The notes beneath the pieces are model-generated. The model saw only the letters and a program-made list of their open reading frames with translations. It had not been told where the DNA came from and ran no database searches. The translations under genes and the position numbers were made by a program. A DNA stretch of 64,000 nucleotides, taken from the NCBI RefSeq assembly GCF_036924515.1, contig NZ_JAZHRR010000001.1, positions 2,265,001 through 2,329,000 on the forward strand, in the 5' to 3' direction. This stretch comes from Bradyrhizobium sp. AZCC 1610. Lineage in GTDB: Bacteria; Pseudomonadota; Alphaproteobacteria; Rhizobiales; Xanthobacteraceae. This document shows positions 51,954-61,191 of the stretch, one piece after another (position 1 is the first letter of the stretch; each line of letters starts with the position of its first letter).

Positions 51954-52787
51954 ATGGTCGAGCAGGAGTACGAGCTCTTTGCCATCCGCTACGCCACCCG
52001 GGAGGCGCGGCGCAGCGACCATTTCATCGGCGGCGACCCGCACGACGGGCCGATGCCGATGGACTACTTCATGTGGGTGGCGAAAGGAGGAGGGCGTACC
52101 TTCGTCATCGACACCGGCTTCAACGCGGAGGTATCGAAGAAGCGGAAACGGACATTCCTGCGCTGTCCGGTGGAGACGCTCAGCGCGTTCGACATCGATG
52201 TGAATGCGGTCGAAGATGTCATCCTCACGCATTTGCATTACGACCATGCGGGCAATTTCGATCGGTTCCCGAGCGCGCGATTCCATCTCCAGGAGCGCGA
52301 GCTTGCGTATGCCACGGGGCGCTTTATGCGATATCCGAGGCTGTCGCATTCATTCGAGGTCGAGGATGTCTGCGGAATCGTGCGGCTCAACTATGCACGC
52401 CGCGTCTTGTTCTACGATGGCGACGCCGAACTCGCTCCCGGCCTTACGATACATGCGGCGGGAGGCCATTCGGCCGGACTTCAGTTCGTTCGCGTTCGGA
52501 CCCGCCGGGGCTTTGTCGTGCTGGCCTCCGACGTCAGTCACTTTTATGAGAATATGGCAAGTGAACGTCCGTTTACGACCGCTCTTCATATCGGCGAAAT
52601 GATGGAGGGGTTCGACCGGTTGCTGAAGCTGGCGCCGGACGAGAGCTACGTCATTCCCGGCCATGATCCGCTCGTGATGAAGCTATATCCGGCCCCGAGC
52701 CCGGAATTAGAGGGCATTGCCGTACGCCTCGACGTGCCGCCATCGGGAGCCGCGCCCGTTCGCGCTGACTACCTGTCGGAGCACTAG
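51954..52787 (+). CDS. MBL-fold hydrolase of the N-acyl-homoserine-lactonase type
   Basis: 277-residue metallo-beta-lactamase-fold enzyme. The zinc motif HLHYDHAG is intact, with later ligands His in GGHSAGLQ, Asp in ASDVSHFY and His in IPGHDPLV. This class includes AHL lactonases (AiiA/AttM type) and other lactone hydrolases. The start at this ATG has GGAGGTGAC directly upstream and begins 23 bases after the CMD gene ends. Given its partners it may open a lactone pathway intermediate and not quench quorum sensing. Confidence 0.88.
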   Translation: MVEQEYELFAIRYATREARRSDHFIGGDPHDGPMPMDYFMWVAKGGGRTFVIDTGFNAEVSKKRKRTFLRCPVETLSAFDIDVNAVEDVILTHLHYDHAGNFDRFPSARFHLQERELAYATGRFMRYPRLSHSFEVEDVCGIVRLNYARRVLFYDGDAELAPGLTIHAAGGHSAGLQFVRVRTRRGFVVLASDVSHFYENMASERPFTTALHIGEMMEGFDRLLKLAPDESYVIPGHDPLVMKLYPAPSPELEGIAVRLDVPPSGAAPVRADYLSEH

Positions 52788-52842
52788 CCGATCTCGATAC
52801 GATTTCGACGGAGGCGAGTGCCTTCGAGGCGCGATGCCGTGC

Positions 52843-53814
52843 TTATTTCTCCGCCGCGGCTTTTAGAATCGGCATTAGCCGTGCGGATTCGCTTTTGACC
52901 AGGTTCGCGAGGGCTTGCGGTCCGCGGCGGCTTTGCTCCACGCTCTCGGCGCCGAGATCGGTCAACCGCTTCTGCACGGCCTCCTCGTTGAGCCCTTTGC
53001 TCAGGGCGTCCGCAAGCTTGTCGACCACCGCCTGCGGCGTGCCGGCTGGCACAAACACCGCGTAGAACGGGGCAATATCGAATTCGGGCAGGCCCTGCTC
53101 GTGGGAGGTTGGTACATCGGGCAGCAATGGGCTGCGTTTCTTCGCGGCGACCGCCAGCGCCTTGACGTTGCCTGCCTGCACCTGGCTCAGCGTTCCGAGC
53201 ACGGGATCGCATTCATAGTCGACTTGACCCGCCAGCATGGCATTCAACACCGGCGCCGTGCCGGTAAATGGAATCATCGTCGGCTTGATGCCGATCGCCG
53301 CGTGAAGCAGCAGGCAGCCGATATAGGATACCGAGCCAAGCCCGGCGTGCCCGACATTGAGCTTGTCTGGGTTGGATTTAGCGTAAGCCACAAATTCCTT
53401 GAGGCTATTGGCGGGGAAGTCCTTTCGGACGACCAGCAATTCGGGATATTCGGCCGTCAGCCCAATCGGCGCGAAGTCCTTTTGCGGGTCATAGCCCAAA
53501 TTCGGATAGAACGCCGGCGCCAGCGCATTGGTGCCGAGATGACCGGAAAGGATCGTGTATCCGTCGGCCGGCGCGCGGGCGGCGCGAAGCGCTCCCGTGG
53601 TACCTCCGGCACCCCCGACATTCTCCACCACAAATTTCTGGCCAAGATGGCGGCTGAAGATGTCAGCGACGATCCTGCCCGTGACATCGGCCGGCCCGCC
53701 GGCGGCAAAGGGAACGATGACCGTGACCGTTCTTGAGGGATAGTCCTGAGCCTCTGCGCCATTCATTCCGACCGTCATGAGAAAAAGGGCCGCTGCTATC
53801 AAATGCTTTGCCAT
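52843..53814 (-). CDS. Bug-type (TctC-like) periplasmic solute-binding protein
   Basis: 323-residue receptor with a Sec signal (MAKHLIAAALFLMTVGMNGAEA), the family start YPSRTVTVIVPFAAGGPADV, and NVGHAGLGSVSYI. AGGGAGCG precedes the ATG; an upstream in-frame start adds 12 residues. It converges on the lactonase gene. It has the same family features as the gene at 37800 but is not adjacent to membrane components. The next locus to the right is a decayed TRAP permease. Confidence 0.9.
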   Translation of the reverse strand: MAKHLIAAALFLMTVGMNGAEAQDYPSRTVTVIVPFAAGGPADVTGRIVADIFSRHLGQKFVVENVGGAGGTTGALRAARAPADGYTILSGHLGTNALAPAFYPNLGYDPQKDFAPIGLTAEYPELLVVRKDFPANSLKEFVAYAKSNPDKLNVGHAGLGSVSYIGCLLLHAAIGIKPTMIPFTGTAPVLNAMLAGQVDYECDPVLGTLSQVQAGNVKALAVAAKKRSPLLPDVPTSHEQGLPEFDIAPFYAVFVPAGTPQAVVDKLADALSKGLNEEAVQKRLTDLGAESVEQSRRGPQALANLVKSESARLMPILKAAAEK

Positions 53815-54130
53815 TATCCGCTCCCTGAAATTTCTTATTGTTGTGACCATATCTCAGCCTCGCCCGCAGACAAGTTGAGCTAGCGTGGTTGCTGCTCGCG
53901 CGTCGGAAAGACCTTGTCGACCGAAGGCGAGCCGGCTCGGCGAGAGTGGCAAGGCGTTCGAACGGAAGCATGGGACGGAGCAGATTAGAGGGAAATATTT
54001 GTAACGAAGGCTCTCCCCAGCTCACTTGGACACCTTTCGACATAAATAGCGGTCGAGCAGCAACATTCGGTCATGCCCGGCCAGATTCCGGGGCAATGTA
54101 ATTCGTCTATAAGGGGGCGGGGTAAGCCAA
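53815..54130. other. Intergenic region, no gene recognised
   Basis: About 315 bases upstream of the Bug gene and before the TRAP relic. No open frame with an SD sequence or recognisable protein motif was found. The promoter of the leftward Bug gene must lie in its first part. Confidence 0.4.
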
Positions 54131-54855
54131 TGAATGTGCGCTCCGCGAGCGATGCTGGCTGCTCGATCGGCTGGATGGCCGCGGCAAGAGCGGCCTGCTG
54201 CTGTTCGGCAATGCGATCATTGTCGGCTCATATGCCGTGCTCTGCTATCAGGCCCTCGCAGTGGCGGAGAGCTGGCTGCAGCGAACAACGCCACCCCTTC
54301 GGTTATCGACATTCTGATCCCGCCCTCCATCCCGATGATCCTGTACGCGCTGGTCAGTGGCGTCAGTGTGGCCGAGACGCGCTTTCGGGAGTCGATGGTT
54401 GAGGCCGGCATCGCTACAGGCGTCGTGATGCTCGTCATCATGGGGAGCGCCGTCATTGGCTGGCTTCTGACCTTCGACCAGATCCCTACCCGTTTTGCGG
54501 AGTGGGTGAAGGCGACGATCGACAACAAGCTTCTTATCATTCTTGTGCTGAATCTGCTGATGTTGATCGTCGGCATGCCGCTCGATCTGCCGCCGGCCAT
54601 CCTGTTGCTTGGCCCGATTTTCGTGCCGCTTGCCGCGGCCATTGGGCTCGATCCGGTGCAACTTGGCCTGATCATGATCATCAACCTCGGCATTGGTCTT
54701 TACACGCCGCCGATCGGCACAACACTATTCATTTCGGCTGCGATCGCCAGATGCTCCCTGGTGGAGACCACAGCGGGAGCTGTGGCCGTTCTTTGCCGTG
54801 GCGATGGCTGTGCTGCTTGCCGTTAGTTACTTCCCGGCCCTGACGATCTATTGAG
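54131..54855 (+). pseudogene. TRAP transporter permease remnant (small-subunit piece joined to a DctM C-terminal half)
   Basis: Protein-like sequence in several frames. From about 54170 one frame reads GLLLFGNAIIVGSYAVLCYQ, reminiscent of the small DctQ permease. From about 54300 another reads SVIDILIPPSIPMILYALVS, then GIATGVVMLVIMGSAVIGWL, and NLGIGLYTPPIGTTLFISAA, the C-terminal half of the large DctM permease. After SAAIAR the frame shifts near 54755; the true C-terminus (WPFFAVAMAVLLAVSYFPAL to TIY) is in a third frame and stops at 54855. The N-terminal half of DctM is missing. A decayed organic-acid TRAP transporter. Confidence 0.75.
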
Positions 54856-55269
54856 TGGGAGCGGACATTACCTCCGCACTTCCTGAGTGGACCGCGTAGC
54901 GGTTCGCTTTATCGCAGCATCTTCGCTATGGCGAGCAACTGCTCGACCCGCAGCGCGCAAGTTTTCTTACGCTACCATCGCCAAAACTACGACCGCGGTT
55001 CTGAAGCGCTGGCTTGGCGAAAGCGGCATGCTACTTTGCGGCCGAAGTAGATGGGATTGATCAGTAGGCACAAATCAGCGTGGTGCTGCACGCGCTCATC
55101 CGGTACTGCAATGCTGTACCGGACAAGGCGCGGCATCATCGAAGAACGAACAGGCGATCGGCTTAAGCACTTGAAACGAAAGGAAAATGCCCCAATAGTC
55201 AGCTTTGAATTTGTGTCGGCCCAAAAATCAGCTATTCCGGACAAGACGATAAAGCGAAATAACATCAAT
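54856..55269. other. Gene-free stretch before dusA
   Basis: 414 bases with no supported gene. The dusA frame is open upstream to 55051, but those 73 codons lack family similarity. A lower-GC leader (about 55170-55270) probably contains the dusA promoter and untranslated region. Confidence 0.4.
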
Positions 55270-56259
55270 ATGTTAGCGCATCAATTTTCCGTCGCACCCA
55301 TGATGGACTGGACCGACCGGCATTGCCGCGTGTTCCACCGTCTGATGAGCCGGCGCGCGCGGCTTTATACGGAGATGCTGACAACCGGCGCCATCATTCA
55401 TGGCGACCGCAGGCGGCTGCTTGGCTTCGATCCAAGCGAGCATCCGGTGGCGCTGCAGCTCGGCGGTTCGGAGTCGGCCGATCTCGCGACCGCTGCAAGG
55501 ATCGGCGAGGATTTCGGCTACGACGAAATCAATCTCAATGTCGGCTGCCCGTCCGACCGGGTGAAGGACGGCCGCTTCGGCGCGTGCCTGATGGCGGAGC
55601 CGGCGCTGGTTGCCGACGGTGTTGCGGCCATGAAGCGCGCGGTCAAGATTCCCGTCACGGTCAAGTGCCGGATCGGCATCGACGACCAGGATCCGGAAGT
55701 GGCGCTCGACCTGCTGGCGCGCGGCGTGGTCGCGGCCGGCGCGGACGCGCTGGTCGTGCATGCCCGCAAGGCTTGGCTCAACGGACTGTCGCCTAAGGAA
55801 AACCGCGACGTCCCGCCGCTCGATTACAACAGGGTCTATCGGCTCAAGGCCGCGCTGCCGGATGTGCCCGTTATCATCAATGGCGGGATCGGCAGCCTTG
55901 CGGAGGCTGCGCGGCATCTCGGCCATGTCGACGGCGTGATGCTGGGGCGGGCGGCCTATCAGGAGCCGTGGCGCTTGCTCGACGTCGATCCGGAATTGTT
56001 CGGCGAGGCGGCACCATACGCCACCATGAAGGATGTCTTCGAAGCGATGTTTCCCTACATCGAAGACCAGTTGGCACAGGGCGCGCGGCTGCATTCGATG
56101 ACGCGGCACTTCGTCGGCGCGTTTCACGGCGTACCGGGCGCGCGCGCCTTCCGCCGCCATCTGGCGGAGAAGGGCGTCCGGCCGGGCGCCGGCGTCGACG
56201 TATTGCGCGATGCGATCGCGCTGGTCGAGGATCGTGCGGCGGCGTTGGTCGCGGCGTGA
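55270..56259 (+). CDS. dusA: tRNA-dihydrouridine(20/20a) synthase DusA
   Basis: 329-residue flavoenzyme that reduces U20/U20a in tRNA D-loops with NADPH. The FMN-binding start HQFSVAPMMDWTDRHCRVFH, the catalytic loop NLNVGCPSDRVKDGRFGACL (active-site Cys in GACLM), HARKAWLNGLSPKENRDVPP and INGGIGS identify the DusA branch. The ATG was chosen because the family begins at (L)AHQFSVAPMMDWT; the longer frame has no similarity. A housekeeping gene bordering the accessory region to its left. Confidence 0.93.
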   Translation: MLAHQFSVAPMMDWTDRHCRVFHRLMSRRARLYTEMLTTGAIIHGDRRRLLGFDPSEHPVALQLGGSESADLATAARIGEDFGYDEINLNVGCPSDRVKDGRFGACLMAEPALVADGVAAMKRAVKIPVTVKCRIGIDDQDPEVALDLLARGVVAAGADALVVHARKAWLNGLSPKENRDVPPLDYNRVYRLKAALPDVPVIINGGIGSLAEAARHLGHVDGVMLGRAAYQEPWRLLDVDPELFGEAAPYATMKDVFEAMFPYIEDQLAQGARLHSMTRHFVGAFHGVPGARAFRRHLAEKGVRPGAGVDVLRDAIALVEDRAAALVAA

Positions 56260-56281
56260 AGCGCCATAGTCGATGTTATCT

Positions 56282-57352
56282 TCAGAAGATGGTGGTTTCT
56301 GGAGCGTCGCCGCGCCAGGCGCGCGCGATCAATTCGCGGATCGCCTCTCGCTCGATCGGGCGCGGATTCCAGTAGGGATTCTTCATGGCGAGGTCGACAG
56401 CCTGGTCGATACCGCTCTCGGGCATACCGATCTCGCGCAGCGATGCTGGCGCAGCAAGCTTTCGCGCCAGATCATAGAGACCTAGCGCCGGGTCGGGCAC
56501 GCCAAGCGCGGTGGCGATACGCGTCATCGCTTCAGGCTCGGCAGGCGCATTGTAGGCGAGGGCATGCGGAAGAATGACGGTGTGGGTCTCCGCATGCGGC
56601 AGATTGAACGACCCGCCCAGCGTATGGCAGAGCTTGTGATGCAGGGCCATGCCGACGGCGCCGAGACAGATGCCGCCGAGCCAGGCGCCATAGAGTGCGT
56701 CGGTGCGCGCGGTCCTGTCGTCCAGCCGAGCACAGATCATGGGCAGGGCGTGCGCCAGCGTACGAATGCTCTCCTGCGCCATCAGCGATGTCACGGGATT
56801 ACGATCCCGCGCGTAGAGCGCTTCGACCGCGTGCGCGATGGCGTTGATGCCTGATGTCGCGGACAATCTCGGAGGCATCGTCATCGTGAGGTCGACGTCA
56901 TAGATGACGATCTCGGGAAGAATTTTCGGGCTCGATTGCGTGGTCTTGATCCCGCCGCTGGTTTGGCCGACGACCGGCGTCATCTCCGAGCCGGCGTAGC
57001 TTGTCGGCAGCACGATCTGCGGCAGGTCGGTGCGCAACGCGATCGCCTTGCCGAGGCCGGTGGTCGAACCGCCGCCGATCGCCACGAGACAATCGGCCTG
57101 CACGTCGCGCACGGTTTCCATGGCCCATTCCGTCACCTCGACGGGCGTATGCATCACCGCGCCCGTGAAGACGCCGGCGAAGCGTTCGCCGATCATCTCC
57201 CGGATGCCGGCGACCAGATCTTTCTGCCGCGGAGTCGCCAGCACCAGCGCGCTGACGACGCCGAGGCGGGACAATTCGTCGGGCAATTGACGCAGCGTGC
57301 CGGTGCCGAACACCACCCGCATCGGCGCGCTCTGATAGACGAAGTCTTGCAT
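56282..57352 (-). CDS. Maleylacetate reductase
   Basis: 356-residue iron-containing-alcohol-dehydrogenase-fold enzyme that reduces maleylacetate to 3-oxoadipate, the step after hydroxyquinol ring cleavage. Features: VVFGTGTLRQLPDELSRLG, GGGSTTGLGKAIAL, LPTSYAGSEMTPVVGQTSGG, HAVEALYAR, GICLGAVGMALHHKLCHTLG and NLPHAETH. It is the last gene of the leftward resorcylate/resorcinol cluster; the equivalent in Rhizobium gra loci is graC by recollection. Confidence 0.92.
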   Translation of the reverse strand: MQDFVYQSAPMRVVFGTGTLRQLPDELSRLGVVSALVLATPRQKDLVAGIREMIGERFAGVFTGAVMHTPVEVTEWAMETVRDVQADCLVAIGGGSTTGLGKAIALRTDLPQIVLPTSYAGSEMTPVVGQTSGGIKTTQSSPKILPEIVIYDVDLTMTMPPRLSATSGINAIAHAVEALYARDRNPVTSLMAQESIRTLAHALPMICARLDDRTARTDALYGAWLGGICLGAVGMALHHKLCHTLGGSFNLPHAETHTVILPHALAYNAPAEPEAMTRIATALGVPDPALGLYDLARKLAAPASLREIGMPESGIDQAVDLAMKNPYWNPRPIEREAIRELIARAWRGDAPETTIF

Positions 57353-57432
57353 GGCCGCTCCTTGCGGACGAAATGGCCGGCTCCGGGATCAGATCGCTGC
57401 CGGAGCCGGACTTTCCGCATTGACGCCCCGTC

Positions 57433-58809
57433 TCAAGAGGCGGGCTGTGCAACCTTGCGCAAGCCGGCAGTCTCTTCAAGGCTGCTCGCGGGTGCGCTCG
57501 CCGGCCGCCGGGCCAGCAGGATAATCGCGCCCGCTGCGATCGCCGAGATGCCGATCGACAGGAACATCGGCGTCGGGCTCTGGTAATATTGCTGCAGCGC
57601 GCCGGCGACGAACGGGCCGAGAATGGCGCCGACCCGCGCGACCCCGAGTTCCATGCCAACCGCGGTGGCGCGCACGCCAGTCTCGTAGGACGCCGCGGTA
57701 AAGTTGTTCAGCACGAACTGTGCGCCGATGATGAAGAAGCCGGCGGCCGCAACCGACGTGATGTTGACGATGTGATCATTCAGCACCACGAGGGAGAGCA
57801 CCGCGACGCCGCCGATCGCCCACCAGGTTGCGATCAGGCCGCGGCTGCTGCCGGACTTGTCGACCAGATGCCCAAGCACGAGAGCGCCGACGAACGACAT
57901 GATCTGCATCAGCGCGCCGAAGCCGAAGCTTGCGGCAAAGGTTTCTCCCCGCTGCATCATCACGGTTGGAATCCACCCCGACAGGCCGAAGATGCAGAAC
58001 AGGCTGAGGAACGCCGACGCCCAGATCGCGAACGTGGTCCGGCGATATTTGGTATGAAGCAGCACCGCCACCGAATTGACCGGCTTCTCCGCGTGTCCGA
58101 CGGCAATTTCGGCCGACTGATAGACGCTTGCGCGCTCGGGCCGAAGCTTGCTGAGCATGTCGCGGATTTCGCCGGTGCGGCCTTGAAGGGCAAGGAACTT
58201 CGGTGACTCCGGCAACATGAAGTGCATGAAGGGAAGCAGCAGGAACGACAGCGACCCGATCCAGTACAACGAGGTCCAGCCAAACGCCGGCGTCGCGAAC
58301 ACGCCGGCGACGCCGGCGAGCGTTCCGCCGAGCGCCCAGCCGAGGGCGACGCCCCATAGCGCAAACGTATTCGCCACCCGCCGCGGCGCCAGCTCGTTGA
58401 TGTAGGTCGTCGCCAAAGGCAGCAATACGCCGAGCCCGATGCCGGTCAGAAGTCGCAGGATGCAGAATGACAGGAAGGAGTCCGCGGACGTCGCGGTCAG
58501 CAGCGTGAAGATGCTGGTGATCCACAGGCCCCCGAGCAAGGTGCCGCGGCGGCCGAGGCGGTCGGCGATGATGCCGTGGATCGCAGCGCCGAGCAGGAAT
58601 CCAACGAGGCCGCTGGAGATCAATAGTCCGGCCTGTCCGGCCTGCAGGCCCCACGGCTTTGCCACATAATGAATGACGTAGGCCGGATTGAACGTGTCAT
58701 ATCCATCGAACAGCGTGAGCAGTCCCATGATGGCGCCGAGGCGCCAGTGAAATTTGCCGACCTTTGCCTCGGCTAGTTCCTCGTGAAGATCGATTGCTTT
58801 CGCAGTCAT
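57433..58809 (-). CDS. MFS transporter of the aromatic acid:H+ symporter type
   Basis: 458-residue, 12-helix major facilitator. FDGYDTFNPAYVIHYVAKPW in helix 1 matches the AAHS family (PcaK/BenK/MhpT) where DGxD is needed for substrate uptake; the loop 2-3 motif is GIIADRLGRRGTLLGG. It probably imports gamma-resorcylate or resorcinol-type compounds for the flanking enzymes. It lies 44 bases from the decarboxylase gene and 81 from the maleylacetate reductase gene. Confidence 0.9.
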   Translation of the reverse strand: MTAKAIDLHEELAEAKVGKFHWRLGAIMGLLTLFDGYDTFNPAYVIHYVAKPWGLQAGQAGLLISSGLVGFLLGAAIHGIIADRLGRRGTLLGGLWITSIFTLLTATSADSFLSFCILRLLTGIGLGVLLPLATTYINELAPRRVANTFALWGVALGWALGGTLAGVAGVFATPAFGWTSLYWIGSLSFLLLPFMHFMLPESPKFLALQGRTGEIRDMLSKLRPERASVYQSAEIAVGHAEKPVNSVAVLLHTKYRRTTFAIWASAFLSLFCIFGLSGWIPTVMMQRGETFAASFGFGALMQIMSFVGALVLGHLVDKSGSSRGLIATWWAIGGVAVLSLVVLNDHIVNITSVAAAGFFIIGAQFVLNNFTAASYETGVRATAVGMELGVARVGAILGPFVAGALQQYYQSPTPMFLSIGISAIAAGAIILLARRPASAPASSLEETAGLRKVAQPAS

Positions 58810-58852
58810 GGCCGTATCCCTCCCAGATGGTGATTATGTCGTGTGAGACCGC

Positions 58853-59878
58853 TTATTCTGCGGCTTGATGGATGCCGTGCCCGGTGACAGTGGTTTCGCC
58901 GAGATCGAGCTTGAACAGGTCGATGGCGTTACGTCGGCCGATCTTCAGGCGATCGTTCTCGCTGATGCTGGCGCTGTTGAACCAGTCGGAGGCATGATCG
59001 ACGTTTTCGAACGGCCAGTCGACCGAGAACAGAATGCGGTCCGATCCGATCTCGAGAATGGAGTCGATCAGCGTTTGCGTCCGGAAATTGCCCGACGTGG
59101 TCAGGAAGAAGTTGGCGTTGAAGTAATCGCAGATCTTCTTCTTGGCCTTGTGCTTCGGCGGTGCCTTGACCCAGCCGTTGCGATGGTCGACGCGCCACAT
59201 GCTGTAGGGCAGGCCTTCGCCCATATGGCCGAGGATGATCTTGAGTTTTGGATAGGCATCGAACAGGCCCGATCCCATCAGGCGCAGCGCATGCACCGCG
59301 GTCTCCTGTCCAAAGGCCCAAGTGGGGCCCATCAACCACGGATGCCCTTCGTAAATCCCGCAGTCTTCCGGCAACGGATTGCGCGGATGCAGGTAGAAGG
59401 GCAGGCCGGTTCTTTCAACCGCCGCCCAGAACGGCCAGTATTGCGGCAGGTCGTAATAAACGGGGCGCTTACCGTCACCGATTTGCGAGAAGCCATTGAC
59501 CAATGCGCCGCGGAAACCGAGCGTCTCGATACAGCGCTCGAGTTCCTTGATCGCGAGATCCGGATCCTGCATCGGCAGCGCCGCGAACGCCTGAAACCGC
59601 GACGGGCGCTTGGCGACTTGCTCGGCGAGGAAATCATTGGCCCGGATCGCAATCTCGTTGGCGCGCGCGACGTCGGGAATCGCCTGCACGGCGGGCGCGT
59701 TCAGCGACAGGATCATCATCTCGACGCCGTGCCGGTCCATCTGCGCCAGCCGCTTGTCCTGGATATCCAGCAGGCGATCCTTCAGCTCCGGCCAGTAGGA
59801 GTCCGGGACGAAGCCCGCCGAATCCATCAGCGTGTCCGGGATAGCGAAATGTTCCTCTAGTGCGATCTTGCCCTGCAT
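58853..59878 (-). CDS. graF: Gamma-resorcylate (2,6-dihydroxybenzoate) decarboxylase
   Basis: 341-residue amidohydrolase-superfamily decarboxylase converting gamma-resorcylate to resorcinol. The N-terminus MQGKIALEEHFAIPDTLMDS (metal ligands Glu8, His10 in EEHF), FYLHPRNPLP (His), ILGHMGEGLPY (His) and SVDWPFENVDHASDWF (catalytic/metal Asp) are as I recall in Rhizobium gamma-resorcylate decarboxylases, almost throughout. It sits between an oxygenase and an aromatic acid transporter gene. Salicylate or orsellinate activity is possible in this family but less likely with these neighbours. Confidence 0.9.
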   Translation of the reverse strand: MQGKIALEEHFAIPDTLMDSAGFVPDSYWPELKDRLLDIQDKRLAQMDRHGVEMMILSLNAPAVQAIPDVARANEIAIRANDFLAEQVAKRPSRFQAFAALPMQDPDLAIKELERCIETLGFRGALVNGFSQIGDGKRPVYYDLPQYWPFWAAVERTGLPFYLHPRNPLPEDCGIYEGHPWLMGPTWAFGQETAVHALRLMGSGLFDAYPKLKIILGHMGEGLPYSMWRVDHRNGWVKAPPKHKAKKKICDYFNANFFLTTSGNFRTQTLIDSILEIGSDRILFSVDWPFENVDHASDWFNSASISENDRLKIGRRNAIDLFKLDLGETTVTGHGIHQAAE

Positions 59879-59905
59879 GTCGTCCTCGCTGATGTCTGAT
59901 GTTGA

Positions 59906-61138
59906 TTAGTATTGGCCTTGCGGGGTCAGCCCGAGCGCGAGCTGACCGTACATGGTGCCGACGGCGTCCCAGTTCATGCTGATGTGGCGGCCGACGGCAT
60001 TGGCGTCACGCCAGGCGCGCTGTACCGGGTTGGAAAGATCGAGACCGAGCCCGCCGGTCGAAGCGTTCAGCGCTTCGGTGGCGCGGATGGCGAGTGCGAC
60101 CGAAAAGGCCTGGCCGCGCCGGCTGACGATGCGATCCTCGATCGAGACCGGCTTGAGGTCGCGGATCGTCGCCGCACGATCCTTGAGATCGCGCAGCAGC
60201 ACTTCGCGCGCCGCGTCGACCGAAGCGGTCGCTTCCGCAACGCGCAACTGGATGGTCGGGAAATCCGCCATGCGATTGTTGTGGCCGGCCACCGCGCCGC
60301 GGGTGATCCGCCTGGAGGTGACGGCAAGATAGTCTTCCAGCGCGCCGGCCGCCGCGCCGACCGCGGCCGAGGCCAGGCAGGAAGGGATGTTCGACAGCAT
60401 CGGGATCGCGAAGGCGGGGTTATTGGCATAGAGCGCGGCGCCCGGCGTCTTGCCGGACGTGGTGTCGGCGAACGACAGCAGGCGGTGCGCCGGCACGAAC
60501 ACGTCCGACAGCACCAGCGTCTTGCTGCCGGTGCCGCTGAGGCCGACGACATTCCAGGTGTCGTCGATGACGTAGTCGGAAGCGGGGACCAGCAGGAAGG
60601 CCGGCGCAAACTGTCCGCTTTCGGTCTTCGACGGCAACAGCGCCGCGCACAACGACCATTGCGCGTTGTCGCAGCCGCTGGCGAACGACCAGCGTCCGGT
60701 GAGGCGATAGCCGCCGTCGGCTTCGATCGCCTTGGCCGCCGGCGCGTAGGAGCCGCAGGCCACTGCATCGGGATTGCTGACCCAGACGTCGCACTGCGCC
60801 GCTTCCGGGAATCCCGCGATCAGCCATTGATGGGCCGCGAGCAGGCCGCCGACCCAGGCCGTCGAGGCGCAGCTTTTCGCAAGCTCGATGTTCAGTTCGA
60901 CCAGCACGTCGAAATCGTGCTCATAGCCGCCGAACATCGCCGGCTTGACGATGTCGAAATAGCCGATGTTGCGTAGGGCAATGATGTTCTCTTCGGGAAC
61001 GCGCCCGGCCTTTTCCGTGGTGTGGGCGCGCGCCTTGATCTGCGGTGCGACCTGCGCCACGCGGCTGCGCAACTCGACAATATCAGGGCGAAGCGACTGC
61101 TGTGCCGGCACGTCCTTCAACTGGGCGACTGATACCAT
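59906..61138 (-). CDS. graA: FADH2-dependent resorcinol 4-hydroxylase (oxygenase component), acyl-CoA-dehydrogenase fold
   Basis: 410-residue flavin-dependent monooxygenase of the HsaA/HpaH class, which uses reduced flavin from a separate reductase. Acyl-CoA-dehydrogenase-like features include WSFASGCDNAQWSLCAALLP, FVPAHRLLSFADTTSGKTPG and the C-terminal AWRDANAVGRHISMNWDAVG. By context with the decarboxylase it should hydroxylate resorcinol to hydroxyquinol. The flavin reductase lies 53 bases upstream on the same strand. Confidence 0.88.
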   Translation of the reverse strand: MVSVAQLKDVPAQQSLRPDIVELRSRVAQVAPQIKARAHTTEKAGRVPEENIIALRNIGYFDIVKPAMFGGYEHDFDVLVELNIELAKSCASTAWVGGLLAAHQWLIAGFPEAAQCDVWVSNPDAVACGSYAPAAKAIEADGGYRLTGRWSFASGCDNAQWSLCAALLPSKTESGQFAPAFLLVPASDYVIDDTWNVVGLSGTGSKTLVLSDVFVPAHRLLSFADTTSGKTPGAALYANNPAFAIPMLSNIPSCLASAAVGAAAGALEDYLAVTSRRITRGAVAGHNNRMADFPTIQLRVAEATASVDAAREVLLRDLKDRAATIRDLKPVSIEDRIVSRRGQAFSVALAIRATEALNASTGGLGLDLSNPVQRAWRDANAVGRHISMNWDAVGTMYGQLALGLTPQGQY

Positions 61139-61191
61139 TGGTTTGCTCCGTGGCTTCGATGGGTTGAAGGCGGTCAGGTGGTGGGCGCGGT

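Noticed and set aside
51954..52787. Quorum-quenching AHL lactonase as a firm call
   Set aside because: The MBL motif is shared by many lactone hydrolases, no quorum-sensing genes are nearby, and the operon context points to a catabolic role, so only the class is reported.
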